A stretch of DNA of 64,000 nt, taken from NCBI GenBank assembly GCA_028826165.1, contig JAPDFW010000060.1, forward strand, positions 124,001 through 188,000. The letters are read 5' to 3'. Shown here one piece after another: positions 42,651 to 54,113 of this stretch. The notes below the pieces were generated by a model. The model saw only the letters and a list, made by a program, of their open reading frames with translations, had not been told where the DNA came from and ran no database searches. This DNA is from Anaeramoeba ignava (lineage: Eukaryota > Metamonada > Anaeramoebidae). The position numbers were made by a program, and so were the translations under genes. The stretch's first letter is position 1. The number at the start of each line of letters is the position of its first letter.

Positions 42651-44876
42651 TTAACAACAATTTTTTTTCTTTTCTTTTTTTTCTTGTTCAAATATAATTT
42701 TTCTTGAATGTCTTTTTGGTTTATCTTTATTTGAATTTTCATTTTGAGGAAATTTTTCTTTAAGTGTTTTTGCAATATAATAAAATAATTCATTAACATT
42801 TATTTTTTCTTTTGCACTTGTTTTAAATAATTTAAATTCTTTTTCATTTGAAATTTCCTATTAAATATTATTTTTAAAAAAGAATAAATTTTTTAAATTT
42901 AAATAAATTTTTTTGTTCCACTTTTTTATTAATTAATATTTTTCAATTAATTTAAATCTAAATTTAAATCTAAAATTTTTAATTAAATTTAAAATTTAAA
43001 TTTAATATTTTTCAATTAATTTAAATCTAAATTTAAATTTAATATTTTTCAATTAATTTAAATCTAATATTTAAATTTAATATTTTTCAATTAATTTAAA
43101 TTTAGATTTAAATTTAATATTTTTCAATTAATTTAAATTTAAATTTAAATTTAATATTTTTTAATTAATTTAAATTTAAATTTAATATTTTTTAATTATT
43201 TTAATTTTAAATTTAAAAATTTACTTTGATTTTTTCTTCTAAATTTTCAAATTGATTTTCAAGATCACACTTATTTCCAACAAGAACAATTAAAATATCT
43301 GATTTATAACTGTTGTTAATCTCTAAGAGATAATTATAAACTTCTTGTAAACTATCTTCATTTGTTAAATCAAAAACAATAATAAATGCTTTTGCATTTC
43401 TTTTGTGTTTTTTTTTTAAGAATAATTTAATTAAAAAATTAAAAATAAAAAAGTGGAACAAAAAAATATTCATTTTTAATTTACTTATAAATTGAAAAAG
43501 AAGAAATTGAAATTTGAAATTTTTCTTGGCCTGCAGTATCCCACTATTAAATTGAAATTAAATAATTTAATTATTTTATAATTTAAATATTTTATAAATT
43601 AAATATTTTATAATTTAAATATTTTATAAATTAAATACTTTATAATTTAAATATTTTATAATTTAATTATTTAGTAATTTAAATATTTTATAATTTAAAT
43701 ATTTTATAATTTAAATATTTTTATAATTTAAAATATTTTATAATTTAAATATTTTATTTTAATTTAAATATTTTGTAATTTAAATATTTTATAATTTAAA
43801 TATTTCATAATTTAATTATTTTATAATTTAAATATTTTTATAATTTAATTATTTTATAAATTAAATATTTTATAATTTAAATATTTTATTTTATAATTTA
43901 AATATTTTATAATTTAAATATTTTATAATTTAAATATTTTTATTTTTATAATTTAAATATTTTTATAATTTAAATATTTTTATTTTATAATTTAAATATT
44001 TTATAATTTAAATATTTTTATTTTATAATTTTAAATATTTTTTATAATTTAATTATTTTATAATTTAAATATTTTATAATTTAATTATTTAATAATTCAA
44101 ATATTTTTATAATTCAAATATTTTGTAATTCAAATATTTTGTAATTTAAATATTTTATAATTTAAATATTTCATAATTTAATTATTTTTATAATTCAAAT
44201 ATTTTTTATAATTTAAATATTTCATAATTTTAAATATTTTATAATTTAAATATTTTATAATTTAATTATTTTATAAATTAAATATTTTATAATTTAATTA
44301 TTTAATAATTTAAATATTTTATAATTTAAATATTTTATAATTTAAATATTTCATAATTTAAATACTTTATAAATTAAGTATTTCATAATTTAAATATTTT
44401 ATAAATTAAATATTTTATAAATTAAATATTTACAATTTGAAGTCGAATCTCTTCTTCTTCAACTGAAACATCTTTTGTTATCTAAAATCATTTAATTTTT
44501 TTTTGGCAAAAGTATTTTAAATCCATTAAAAAAAAAAAGAAAATCAATATTCAAGTTGATTTTAATTTGAGAAAAATTTTTCCAAAAAAAATATTTTTTA
44601 ATTAGATAAAAATTGAATAAAAGAATTAAAAAATAAAACTACATAATCAATTCCAACATTTGATTTTAAATCCAAATTAAAAACATCATCCTTATTAATT
44701 ATAAAAAAATAAAGTAGAAAATTTAATAAAAAAAAAAGGAAAAAAAATTTTTTTTTAAATTGAAATTTTTTTTAAATTTGATTATTAAAATTTACAACAT
44801 ATTTAATAATTAAACTTGTTTTTCCAACTCCTGAAGCTCCAACAAGAAAAATTGGATATAAAGCATCAAAACTCAT
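42651..44876 (-). CDS. Rab-like GTPase copy GT16 with switch I Thr-to-Asn change
   Basis: Exons 44876-44796, 44690-44643, 44481-44434, 43543-43485, 43399-43225 and 42857-42651; 205 residues. P-loop GASGVGKTS, but switch I reads KSNVGIDY with Asn where Rabs have the Mg-coordinating Thr. WDTAGQEKFQ, VGNKCDL and TSAKEK follow; tail KKEKKKNCC. Exon 3 is atypically acidic (ITKDVSVEEEEIRLQI). GTP-state stability is likely altered. Confidence 0.88.
42935..43215. repeat. AATTAATTTAAATTTAATATTTTTC repeats in GT16 intron 5
   Basis: Short tandem block of roughly 40-60-bp units based on AATATTTTTCAATTAATTTAA in the last intron of GT16. Confidence 0.8.
43550..44430. repeat. ATTTAAATATTTTATA tandem repeat in GT16 intron 3
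   Basis: About 0.9 kb of a near-palindromic 14-16-bp unit filling the 890-nt intron between exons 3 and 4 of GT16. Confidence 0.92.
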
Positions 44877-44993
44877 TTTTAAAATTAAAATGAAAAATAA
44901 AAAAATGGAAAATTTTTTCAACTTTTTTTTTTATTCAAAATAAAACAATCAAAAAAAAAAAATAAAAAGTTAATTTTTAATTTGAAAATGAAA

Positions 44994-46301
44994 TCAACAA
45001 CAATTTTTTTTCCCTTGTTTGTTTCCCTTATTTTCAAGTTTAATTTCTTGTTTATTTTTTGGTTTTGGTTTTTGTTGATTTGTATTAAATTTTCCATTTT
45101 GATTTTTTTCTTTAAGTGTTTTTGCAATATAATAAAATAATTCATTAACATTTGTTCCATCTTTTGCACTTGTTTTAAATAATTTAAATTCTTTTTCATT
45201 TGAAATTTCCTATTAAATATTATTTTTAAAAAGAATAAATTTTTTAAAATTAAATAATTTTTTGTTCCACTTTTTTATTAATTAATATTTTTAAATTAAT
45301 TTAAATCTAAATTTAAATTTAAATTTAAAAATTTGTTTCACTTTTTTTTTATTAAATAATATTTTTCAATTATTTTAATTTTAAATTTAAAAAATTACTT
45401 TGATTTTTTCTTCTAAATTTTCAAATTGATTTTCAAGATCACATTTATTTCCAGCAAGAACAATTAAAACATCTGGTGGACAATTTTGATTAATCTCTAC
45501 AAGATAATTATTAACTTCTTTTAAAGTATTTTCTTTTGTTAAATCAAAAACAATAATAAATGCTTCTACTTTTCTTTTGTGTTTTTTTTTAAGAATAATT
45601 TAATTAAAAAATTAAAAATAAAAAAGTGGAACAAAAAAATATTCATTTTTAATTTACTTATAAATTGAAAAAGAAGAAATTGAAATTCTGTATCTTTCTT
45701 GGCCTGCAGTATCCCACTATTAATATTAATTTTAATATTAATTTAAATTTTAATTTTAATTTTAATTTTAATTATAATTTTAATTTTGATTTTGATTTTG
45801 ATTTTGATTTTAATTTTAATTTTTAATTTCAATTTTAATTTTAATTTTAATTATAATTTTAATTTTAATTTTAATTTTAATTTTAATTTTAAATTTTTAA
45901 TTTTTAATTTTTACAATTTGAAGTCTAATCGATTTACCATTAATTTCAATATCTTTCGTTTTCTAAATTTATTCAAAAAAAAAGTATTTTTTTTAAAATA
46001 AAAAAACAGGAAAAAAAAATTAATTAAAATTTAATCACAAAAATTAATAAGAAAAAACAAAAATAAATTACAAAATCAACTCCAATAGTTGTTCTATAGT
46101 TGAGATTAAAAACATCATCCTTATTAATTATAAAAAAATAAAGTAGAAAATTTAATAAAAAAAAAAGGAAAAAATTTTGTTTTTGAATTTAAAATTTAAA
46201 TTTTAAATTTTTAAATTTACAACATATCGATTAATTAAACTTGTTTTTCCAACTCCTGAAGCTCCAACAAGTGCAATTTGACATAAAAAATCAAAACTCA
46301 T
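44994..46301 (-). CDS. Rab-like GTPase copy GT17
   Basis: Exons 46301-46221, 46119-46072, 45962-45915, 45716-45658, 45573-45399 and 45209-44994; 208 residues. P-loop GASGVGKTS, switch I RTTIGVDF, WDTAGQERYRISISSFSIYK, AGNKCDL, TSAKDG, tail ending KQGKKNCC. Intron 3 contains a modest ATTTTA array (about 45,720-45,905). Confidence 0.9.
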
Positions 46302-46360
46302 TTTTAAAATAAAATGGAAAATAAAAAAATGAAAAATAAAAAAATGAAAACTTTTTTTTT

Positions 46361-48259
46361 TTAACAACAATTTGTTTTTTTATTAATTGTTTGAGATTTT
46401 TTAATAAAATCATTTTGATTATCGCTATCAAGAATATCATCACTATTTTCAAAATCTATTTCAACAATATTTGATTTATTTTTTAATTTAGGGTTTGTTT
46501 TTAATGTTTTTGCAGTAAAATGAAATAATTCATTAACATTTGTTCCATCTTTTGCACTTGTTTTAAATAATTCAAATTCATGATCTTTTGAAATGTTCTA
46601 TTTTTTTAATTTTGAATTTAATTTTGGATTTAATTTTAATTTAATTTTAAATTTAATTTTAAATTGGATTTAATTTAATTTTGAATTTAATTTTGGATTG
46701 ATTTTAATTTTGAATTTAATTTTGGATTTAATTTTGAATTCATTCTAATTTTGGATTGATTTTAATTTTGAATTTAATTTTGAATTTAATTTTAAATTTA
46801 ATTTTGAATTTAATTTTGAATTTAATTTTGAATTTAATTTTAAATTTAATTTTGAATTGATTTTAATTTTAAATTGGATTTAATTTAATTTTGAATTCAT
46901 TCTAATTTTGGATTGAATTTAATTTTGAATTTAATTTTGAATTTAATTTTGAATTGAATTTAATTTATTTTAAATTTAATTTGATTTTGAATTTATTTTG
47001 AATTTAATTTTGGATTGAATTTCATTTTGAATTTAATTTAATTTTGGATTGAATTTAATTTTAAATTTAATTTAATTTTGAATTTAATTTTAAATTTAAT
47101 TTTGGATTGAATTTAATTTTAAATTTAATTTTTGTTCCACTTTTTTAAACTAATTTAATTTTGAATGGAAAAAATTTACTTTAATTTTTTCTTCTAAATT
47201 TTCAATTTCTTTTTTAAGATCACATTTATTTCCAGCAAGAACAATTAAAACATCTGGTTCACAATTTTGTCCAATTTCATAAATAAAATCATTAATTTGA
47301 TCAAGTGACATTTCACTTGTTAAATCAAAAACAATAACAAAACCATCTGCATTTCTTTTTTTTTTTCAATTAAAATTTAGGTTTTTTTTTTTATTTTGAT
47401 TTTTTTGATTGGGAAAAAAATTGAAAAATTTACTTAAAAATTGAAGAAGAAAGTGTCATTCTATATCTTTCTTGACCTGCAGTATCCCACTATAAAATTA
47501 TAATTAAAATTAAAATTAAAATTAAAATTTAAATTCATTTTGAAATTATAATTAAAATTTAAAATTAAAATTATAATTAAAATTAAAATTACAATTTATA
47601 ATTAAAATTAAAATTCATTTTGAAATTATAATTTAAAATTATAATTAAAATTATAATTAAAATTAAAATTAAAATTAAAATTAAAATCAAAATTAAAATT
47701 AAAATTAAAATTAAAATTAAAATTAAAATTATAATTAAAATTAAAATTAAAATTAAAATTAAAATTATAATTAAAATTATAATTCATTTTGAAATTATAA
47801 TTAAAATAAAAATTAAAATTAAAATTAAAATTAAAATTCATTTTGAAATTAAAATCAAAATTAATATTATAATTAAAATTTAAATTAAAATTACAATTTG
47901 GAGTCTAATTGTTTTATCATCAACTACAATATCTTTTGTTCTCTTTTAAAGAAAAAAAAAATTTTAAATAAAAAAAAGGGAAATAATTTTAATAAAAAAG
48001 AAAATAAATACAAAATCAACACCAATTGTAGGTTCTTGTTCAAAAAAAGTTGCATCCTTTTAATTTTTTTAATTCAAATTTTTTTAATTTTTTTAATTCA
48101 AATTTTTTTAATTTTTTTAATTCAAATTTTTTTAATTTTTTTAATTTTGAATAAAAAAGAAGGAAAAAAATAATTTACAACAAATCTAACAAGTAAACTA
48201 GTTTTTCCAGCTCCAGATGCTCCAACAATTACTATTTTAAAAAGATTATCAAAACTCAT
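46361..48259 (-). CDS. Rab-like GTPase copy GT18
   Basis: Exons 48259-48179, 48056-48012, 47942-47895, 47489-47434, 47354-47180 and 46597-46361; 213 residues. P-loop GASGAGKTS, switch I EPTIGVDF (exon 2 one codon shorter than usual), WDTAGQERYR, AGNKCDL, TSAKDG, tail INKKTNCC. Two introns are expanded: intron 5 with AATTTAATTTTGG-type units, intron 3 with AATTAA/AATTATAATT units. Confidence 0.9.
46606..47130. repeat. TTTAATTTTGAAT/GGAT repeat in GT18 intron 5
   Basis: Tandem 12-14-bp units (AATTTAATTTTGA, TTGGATTGAATTTAA) filling the 582-nt last intron of GT18; unlike the other intron arrays. Confidence 0.9.
47495..47890. repeat. AAAATT / ATAATT hexamers in GT18 intron 3
   Basis: AAAATT and AAAATTATAATT units with a recurrent TTCATTTTGAAATTAT interruption (three or four times). 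It gives a spurious N/F-rich frame on the minus strand. Confidence 0.9.
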
Positions 48260-48391
48260 TTAAAAATAATAAAATAAAAAAATAATAAAAAATGAAAGAA
48301 AAAAATGAAAAATAAAATTTGGTTTTTATTCCACTTTTTGTTTTTAAAAAATAAGAATTAATCAAATTTGAAATTATTCAAAAAGAGAATT

Positions 48392-50114
48392 TCAACAACA
48401 TTTTGATTTTTTTATTTTTGGAACTGGTTCTAAAATATTAACAAAACCGTTTCGAGCTAAATTTTTTTCATTTTTTAGAAGATATTCATTTTTTGATTTT
48501 GGTTGATTTTCTTTAAGTGTTTTTGCAATATATTCAAATAATTCATTAACATTTGTTCCATCTTTTGCACTTGTTTTAAATAATTTAAATTCATTATTTG
48601 GTAAAATTTCCTTGTTTTTTTTTGTTTTAATTATTGAGATTCAAAATTAATCAATTTTTTATTGATAATTTTTGTTCCACTTTTTGATTTATTTTAAAAA
48701 ATTTACTTTGATTTTTTCTTCTAAATTTTCAAATTGATTTTCAAGATCACATTTATTTCCAACAAGAACAATTAAAACATTTGGTGGACAATTTTGATTA
48801 ATTAATACAAGAAAATTATTAATTTCTTTTAAAGTATCTTCTTCTGTTAAATCAAAAACAAGGATAAAACCTTCTTTTTCACTTTTTTTTTAAATTATTT
48901 AAATTATTTAAATCAAATATTTAAATTAAATCAAATTAAATCAAATAATTAAATTAAATTAAATAAAATCAAATAAAATCAAATATTTAAATTAAATTAA
49001 ATCAAATCAAATCAAAATATTTAAATTAAATTAAATCAAATCAAATCAAATTAAATCAAATCAAATCAAATCAAATTAAATCAAATCAAATCAAATTAAA
49101 TCAAAATCAAATTAAATCTAAAATTTAAATCAAATATTTAAAATTAAATTAAATCAAATCAAATTAAATTATTTAAATTAAATCAAATATTTAAATTAAA
49201 TCAAATCAAATCAAATTAAATCAAATCAAATCAAATCAAATTAAATCAAATCAAATCAAATATTTAAATTAAATTAAATTAAATTTAAATTAAATCAAAT
49301 TAAATCAAATATTTAAATTAAATTAAATATTTAAATTATTTAAATTAAATCAAATATTTAAATTAAATTAAATCAAAATATTTAAATTAAATCAATTATT
49401 TAAATTAAATTAAATCAAATCAAATCAAATCAAATCAAATCAAATCAAATCAAAATATTTAAATTAAATCAAATCAAATCAAATATTTAAATTGAATTAA
49501 ATCAAATCAAATATTTAAATTGAATTAAATCAAATTAAATCAAATTAAATGAAATAATTAAATTAAATCAAATATTTAAATTAAATTAAATTAAATTAAT
49601 TACTGAAAAATAGCGTTTCCTAATCCAGATCGAAAAGTTTCTTGACCTGCAGTATCCCACTAAAATAAAATTTTTGATAAAAAAATTACAAAAAAAATTT
49701 AAACTAAAATTTCCTAAAAGAAAAAAGGATTTGAATTGAAATACAATCTCCAATCTAATTATTTTTCCATCAACATCAACATCTTTTGCTCTCTAAAAAA
49801 AAAAAAACAAAAAAAACAATTTAAAAGAAAATGATTTTTTTTTTTGGAATAAAAAAATTTAAGGTATAAATTTATTAAGAATAAGAAAGATTTAAATACA
49901 AAATCGACTCCAATTGTTGTTGTTGTTGACATTATAAAAGTATTATCCTTATAAATTTTTTAAATTTGAATTAAATTTTTTTGAATTAAATTTTTTTGAA
50001 TTAAATTTTTTTGAATTAAATTAAATTTTTTACAACAAATTTAGTAATTAAACTTGATTTGCCAACAAATGCAGAACCAAGAAGTGATAGTTTTATTAAA
50101 CGATCAAAACTCAT
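48392..50114 (-). CDS. Rab-like GTPase copy GT19
   Basis: Exons 50114-50034, 49947-49900, 49792-49745, 49659-49604, 48881-48707 and 48610-48392; 208 residues. Divergent P-loop GSAFVGKSS, switch I TTTIGVDF, WDTAGQETFR, VGNKCDL, TSAKDG, tail KIKKSKCC. The exon 4/5 junction reads HEKEGFILVFDL in place of the usual KNA.AFI. Intron 4 is 722 nt of AAATC/AAATT pentamers. Confidence 0.88.
48895..49600. repeat. AAATC/AAATT pentamer array in GT19 intron 4
   Basis: About 0.7 kb of AAATC and AAATT pentamers with ATATTTAAATTAAAT interruptions. The same pentamer class fills GT20 intron 3. Confidence 0.92.
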
Positions 50115-50217
50115 AAAAATAAAAATAAAAATGGAAAAAATAAAAAAATGGAAAAAATAAAAATGGAAAAAATAAAAATGGAAAAAATAATCAACAAAAT
50201 AAAAAAAGTCACATTTT

Positions 50218-51715
50218 TTAACAACATTTCTTTTTTTTTGGAACTGATGATTCTATTGTAATAATATTTTGTGGAATTTCTTCTTTTTTTTCTTTTTTTG
50301 GTTGTTTTTTTGGTTTTCTTTCTATAATTGTTTTGGCAACAAATTCAAATACTTTATCTACATTTGTTCCATCTTTTGCACTTGTTTTATCAAAACTGAA
50401 ATTGTTTTGAATAAGTTTCTGTTTAAAATTTTAAATATAATTTTTTTTCCGATTTTAATTTTAATTTTTAATTTTTAATTTTAAATATAATTTTTTTTCC
50501 GATTTTAATTTTAATTTTAATTTTTAATTTTAAATATAATTTTTTTTCCGATTTTAATTTTAATTATATTTTTATTTTTAATTTTAATATTTTTACTCTT
50601 AATTGTTCTTCTGGATTTTCTATTTCAATTTCATCAACAAGATCACTTTTATTTCCAATAAAAGAAAGTAAAATATCTGGTGAACAATTTTGATTAATTT
50701 CAACTAAAAAACGACTTAGATCTTCTAAACTTTTTTTATCTGTTAAATCAAAAACAAGAATAAAAGCATCTACACTTCTATTTTTTTCATTAAATCCACA
50801 AATAATAAATATTTTGGAAATATGTATTAATTAAAATTTTTTGTTACTTATAAACCGAGAAATTGAGTGCATTTGTATATCTTTCTTGACCTGCAGTATC
50901 CCACTATTAAATCAATTATTTAAATCAATTAAATTAAATTAAATCAAATTAAATTAAATTAAATCAAATCAAATTAAATCAATTATTTAAATTAAATCAA
51001 ATCAAATCAAATTAAATTAAATCAATTAAATCAATCAATTATTTAAATCAAATCAAATCAAATCAAATTAAATTAAATCAAATTATTTAAATTCAAATTA
51101 AATTAAATCAATTATTTAAATTAAATCAAATCAAATTAAATTAAATTAAATCAAATCAAATTAAATTAAATTAAATCAAATTAAATCAATTTAAATCAAA
51201 TTAAATCCAAATTAAATCCAAATTAAATCCAAATTATTTAAATTATTTAAATCAATCAAATTAAATCAAATTAAATTAAATCAAATCAAATCAAATCCAA
51301 ATTATTTAAATTATTTAAATCAAATAAATTATTTAAATCAATTAAATTAAATCAAATTTAAAAATTCTTCAAAAACTTACAATTTGTAATTGAACTTGCT
51401 TATCAAATAAAATTAGATTTTTTGTTCTCTTAAATTTAAATTTAAATCCAAAAATTAAAAAAAAAATTTAAATTGAATTAAAAATTTAAAAATTAAAAAT
51501 TGAATTTACAAAATCAAGTCCTAACGTTGTTGGTTGATTATATTCAAAAGTTTCATCCTTTTATTTTTTAATTAATTTATAAAAAATTTTTCCAAATTAA
51601 AAAATTTAATAATTTTAAAAAAAATTTTATTTACAACATATCGTAAAATTAAACTTGATTTCCCAACACAAGGAGGTCCAATCAGTGCAATTTTAATAAG
51701 ATAATCAAAACTCAT
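50218..51715 (-). CDS. Rab-like GTPase copy GT20
   Basis: Exons 51715-51635, 51557-51510, 51428-51381, 50903-50848, 50777-50597 and 50418-50218; 204 residues. The most divergent P-loop of the array, GPPCVGKSS, with switch I PTTLGLDF, WDTAGQERYT, IGNKSDLVDEIEIE, TSAKDG and tail PKKKKCC. Exon 3 is unusual (RTKNLILFDKQVQLQI). It begins 119 bp from the divergent ankyrin-BTB gene and shares its promoter region. Confidence 0.88.
50905..51360. repeat. AAATC/AAATT pentamer array in GT20 intron 3
   Basis: About 0.45 kb of pentamers like those in GT19 intron 4 but in a different intron of the gene. Confidence 0.9.
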
Positions 51716-51833
51716 TGAAAGAAAAATGAAAAATGAAAAATGAAAAATGAAAAATGAAAAATGAAAAATGAAAAATGAAAAATGAAATTTTTTTGGATCA
51801 TTTTTTTCATTTTTCTCTTTTTTTAAAATAAAT
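51716..51833. promoter_or_regulatory. Bidirectional promoter with nine GAAAAAT heptamers
   Basis: 118 bp between the GT20 start (-) and the ankyrin-BTB start (+). Nine perfect tandem GAAAAAT units fill 51,721-51,783; on the minus strand these read ATTTTTC, the recurring initiator-like core, so GT20 has an array of candidate start sites. On the plus strand GATCATTTTTTTCATTTTTC at 51,796-51,815 lies about 25 nt before the ankyrin-BTB ATG. Promoter role inferred. Confidence 0.55.
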
Positions 51834-53990
51834 ATGAATTTTTGGAAAGCAATTAAAAAAAATGATTTTCAAACTTTAAAATTATTGATTGAAAAAGGAA
51901 TTGATATTAATTCAAAAAAAACTTATAATAAAACAGCTTTACATTATGCTTGTCAATATAATTCAATTGAAATTATCAAATATTTAATTGAAAAAGGTAT
52001 TGAAATCAATGCAAAAACTTATCACAATGAAACAGCTTTGCATTATGCTTTTAAATATAATTCATCACTAGAAATAATTGAGTATTTGATTTCAAAAGGA
52101 CTTGATCCAAATGCAAAAAATTATCACAATGAAACAGCTTTGCATTTTGCTTGTAAATATAATTCATCACTAGAAATAATTGAGTATTTGATTTCAAAAG
52201 GACTTGATCCAAATGCAAAAACATTCATAAATGAAACAAATATCCATTTAGTTTGTGAAAATGAAAATACAAAATCATCAATTGAAATTATCAAATATTT
52301 GATTTCAAAAGGAATTGATATCAACGCAAAAACAAATCAAAATAAAACAGCTTTACATTATATTTTCCAAAAAAATCCATCATTTGAAATTATTCAGTGT
52401 TTAATTGAAAATGGAATTGAAATCAATGCAAAAACTCATGAAAATGAAACAGCTTTACATTTTGTTTGTAAATATAATTCCTTCGAAATGATCAGATATT
52501 TAATCGAAAAAGGAGCAGATATCAATGCAAAAACAAATAGAAACCAAACAGCTTTACATTTTTGCTGTCAATACGAACTAAAATCAGAAATAATTGAGTA
52601 TTTGATTTCAAAAGGAGCTGATCCAAATGCAAAAACAGATGAGGATGAAACACCTCTTCATATTTGTTGCCAAAATGAATCACTTAGAACTATTCAAATA
52701 CTAATTGAAAAGGGAGCTGATCCAAATTCAACAGCAAAATACAAAGAAACTCCTATTCATATTGCTTGTCAAAAAAATTATTTTGAGATTATCAAATATT
52801 TGATTGAAAAGGGAGCAAATGTCAAAGCAAAAGCAAATGGAAACCAAACAACTTTGCATTATGCTTGCCAAAATAAAAACGCATCAACTCAAGTTATCAA
52901 ATATTTACTCCAGAAAGGAATTGATATCAACTCAAAAACTTATGGAAGTAAAACTGCTCTTCATGTTGCATGTCAAAGTTCATCAAATAAAATTATTAAG
53001 TTGTTAATAGAAAATGGAGCTGATATTAATTGCCAGGATTTCGATGGAATTACTCCTCTTTCCTTATCAATCCAAAATTCAAATCTAAAACTAACAAAGT
53101 TGTTATTGATGAATGATGCAAATATTCTGAAACTACGGAAACAAGAAATCACAAATCAAATTATTCTTCTATTTTCTCAAATTTATTCTTTTAATGAGGA
53201 TTTACATAATTTGTTGTACTCAAACGACAATTTCGCAGATTTGCAAATCAAATCAAAAGATTATTCCAAATTTCAAGTTCATAAATTGATTCTTTTGGCA
53301 AGATTTGATAATAATGAAACAAATTTACAAAAATTTATCAATATTTGCAATCAAAAACCAAAAAAAGAAATTGAGATTGCTTTGAATTTTCTTTATACAG
53401 GTTTTCCAAATTTTTCCCAATTCCAAAAGAAAATTGACAAAAAAAATCAAAATCAAAATCAAAATCAAAATCAAAATCCAAAAAAAACAAAAACAAAAAG
53501 AAAATCATTTAATCAGAAAATTTTAAAACAAAAACAAAAAGAAGAATTAATCAAAGAAAATGAAATGGAAATGGAAAATTTTTTCAAAGAAATTGGATTT
53601 GATTCAAAATGGATTGAATTAAAAAAAGGAAGAAAAGGAATAATAAAAGATTTTGATAAATTATATCAAGATGATTCAAAAAAAGATTTTAGAATAATTA
53701 TTGATGAAAAAGAAATCAAGGCTCATAAATTGATTTTGATATTAAGAAGTGATTTATTTAAAGGAATGTTTCAATTAAATGTGAACGATTCATCAAATCA
53801 AGTTCATGATTATTCAAGAAAATCATTTGAAACAATTAATCAATTGATTTATTTTCTTTATCATGATAAATTTAATAATGAAAAAGAAATTTTAAAAAAA
53901 ATCAAAAAAGAAGAATTTGAAGAATTAAAAGATTATTATCAATTAAATCCAAATTCAATAATTGATTTATTTTTAATGAAAGAAAATTGA
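51834..53990 (+). CDS. Ankyrin-repeat protein with two C-terminal BTB/POZ domains
   Basis: Single-exon, 718-residue protein. Residues 1 to about 430 form some 13 ankyrin repeats of 33-35 residues (pattern NETALHYACKYNS, EIIKYLIEKGADINAK); repeats 3 and 4 are almost identical, including DNA, so that pair duplicated recently. A BTB-like domain follows (about 460-545: FADLQIKSKDYSKFQVHKLI, ALNFLYTGF), interrupted by a KNQNQNQNQ stretch, then a second one at about 600-705 (KDFRIIIDEKEIKAHKLILI, LRSDLFKGMF, INQLIYFLYHDKF). BTB domains mediate dimerisation and often recruit cullin-3, so a substrate-adaptor role is plausible but inferred. It lies between GT20 and GT21, the only gene on the plus strand inside the array. 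Confidence 0.88.
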   Translation: MNFWKAIKKNDFQTLKLLIEKGIDINSKKTYNKTALHYACQYNSIEIIKYLIEKGIEINAKTYHNETALHYAFKYNSSLEIIEYLISKGLDPNAKNYHNETALHFACKYNSSLEIIEYLISKGLDPNAKTFINETNIHLVCENENTKSSIEIIKYLISKGIDINAKTNQNKTALHYIFQKNPSFEIIQCLIENGIEINAKTHENETALHFVCKYNSFEMIRYLIEKGADINAKTNRNQTALHFCCQYELKSEIIEYLISKGADPNAKTDEDETPLHICCQNESLRTIQILIEKGADPNSTAKYKETPIHIACQKNYFEIIKYLIEKGANVKAKANGNQTTLHYACQNKNASTQVIKYLLQKGIDINSKTYGSKTALHVACQSSSNKIIKLLIENGADINCQDFDGITPLSLSIQNSNLKLTKLLLMNDANILKLRKQEITNQIILLFSQIYSFNEDLHNLLYSNDNFADLQIKSKDYSKFQVHKLILLARFDNNETNLQKFINICNQKPKKEIEIALNFLYTGFPNFSQFQKKIDKKNQNQNQNQNQNPKKTKTKRKSFNQKILKQKQKEELIKENEMEMENFFKEIGFDSKWIELKKGRKGIIKDFDKLYQDDSKKDFRIIIDEKEIKAHKLILILRSDLFKGMFQLNVNDSSNQVHDYSRKSFETINQLIYFLYHDKFNNEKEILKKIKKEEFEELKDYYQLNPNSIIDLFLMKEN

Positions 53991-54113
53991 AAAATTGATA
54001 TTTTTGTTGTTTTTTGAAAAAAATGAAAATATTTTTATTAAAGAGAAAAAAGAAAAAAAAAGAACAAAAAAAATATTTATCATTTTTTTTTTACTGAAAG
54101 AAAATTAAAATAA

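Noticed and set aside
22911-45199. Minus-strand frames starting QVQKMEQMLMNYF at the GTPase 3' exons
   Set aside because: They are the +1 frame of exon 6; the frame encoding TSAKDG and CC continues the upstream exons exactly, so it is the real one.
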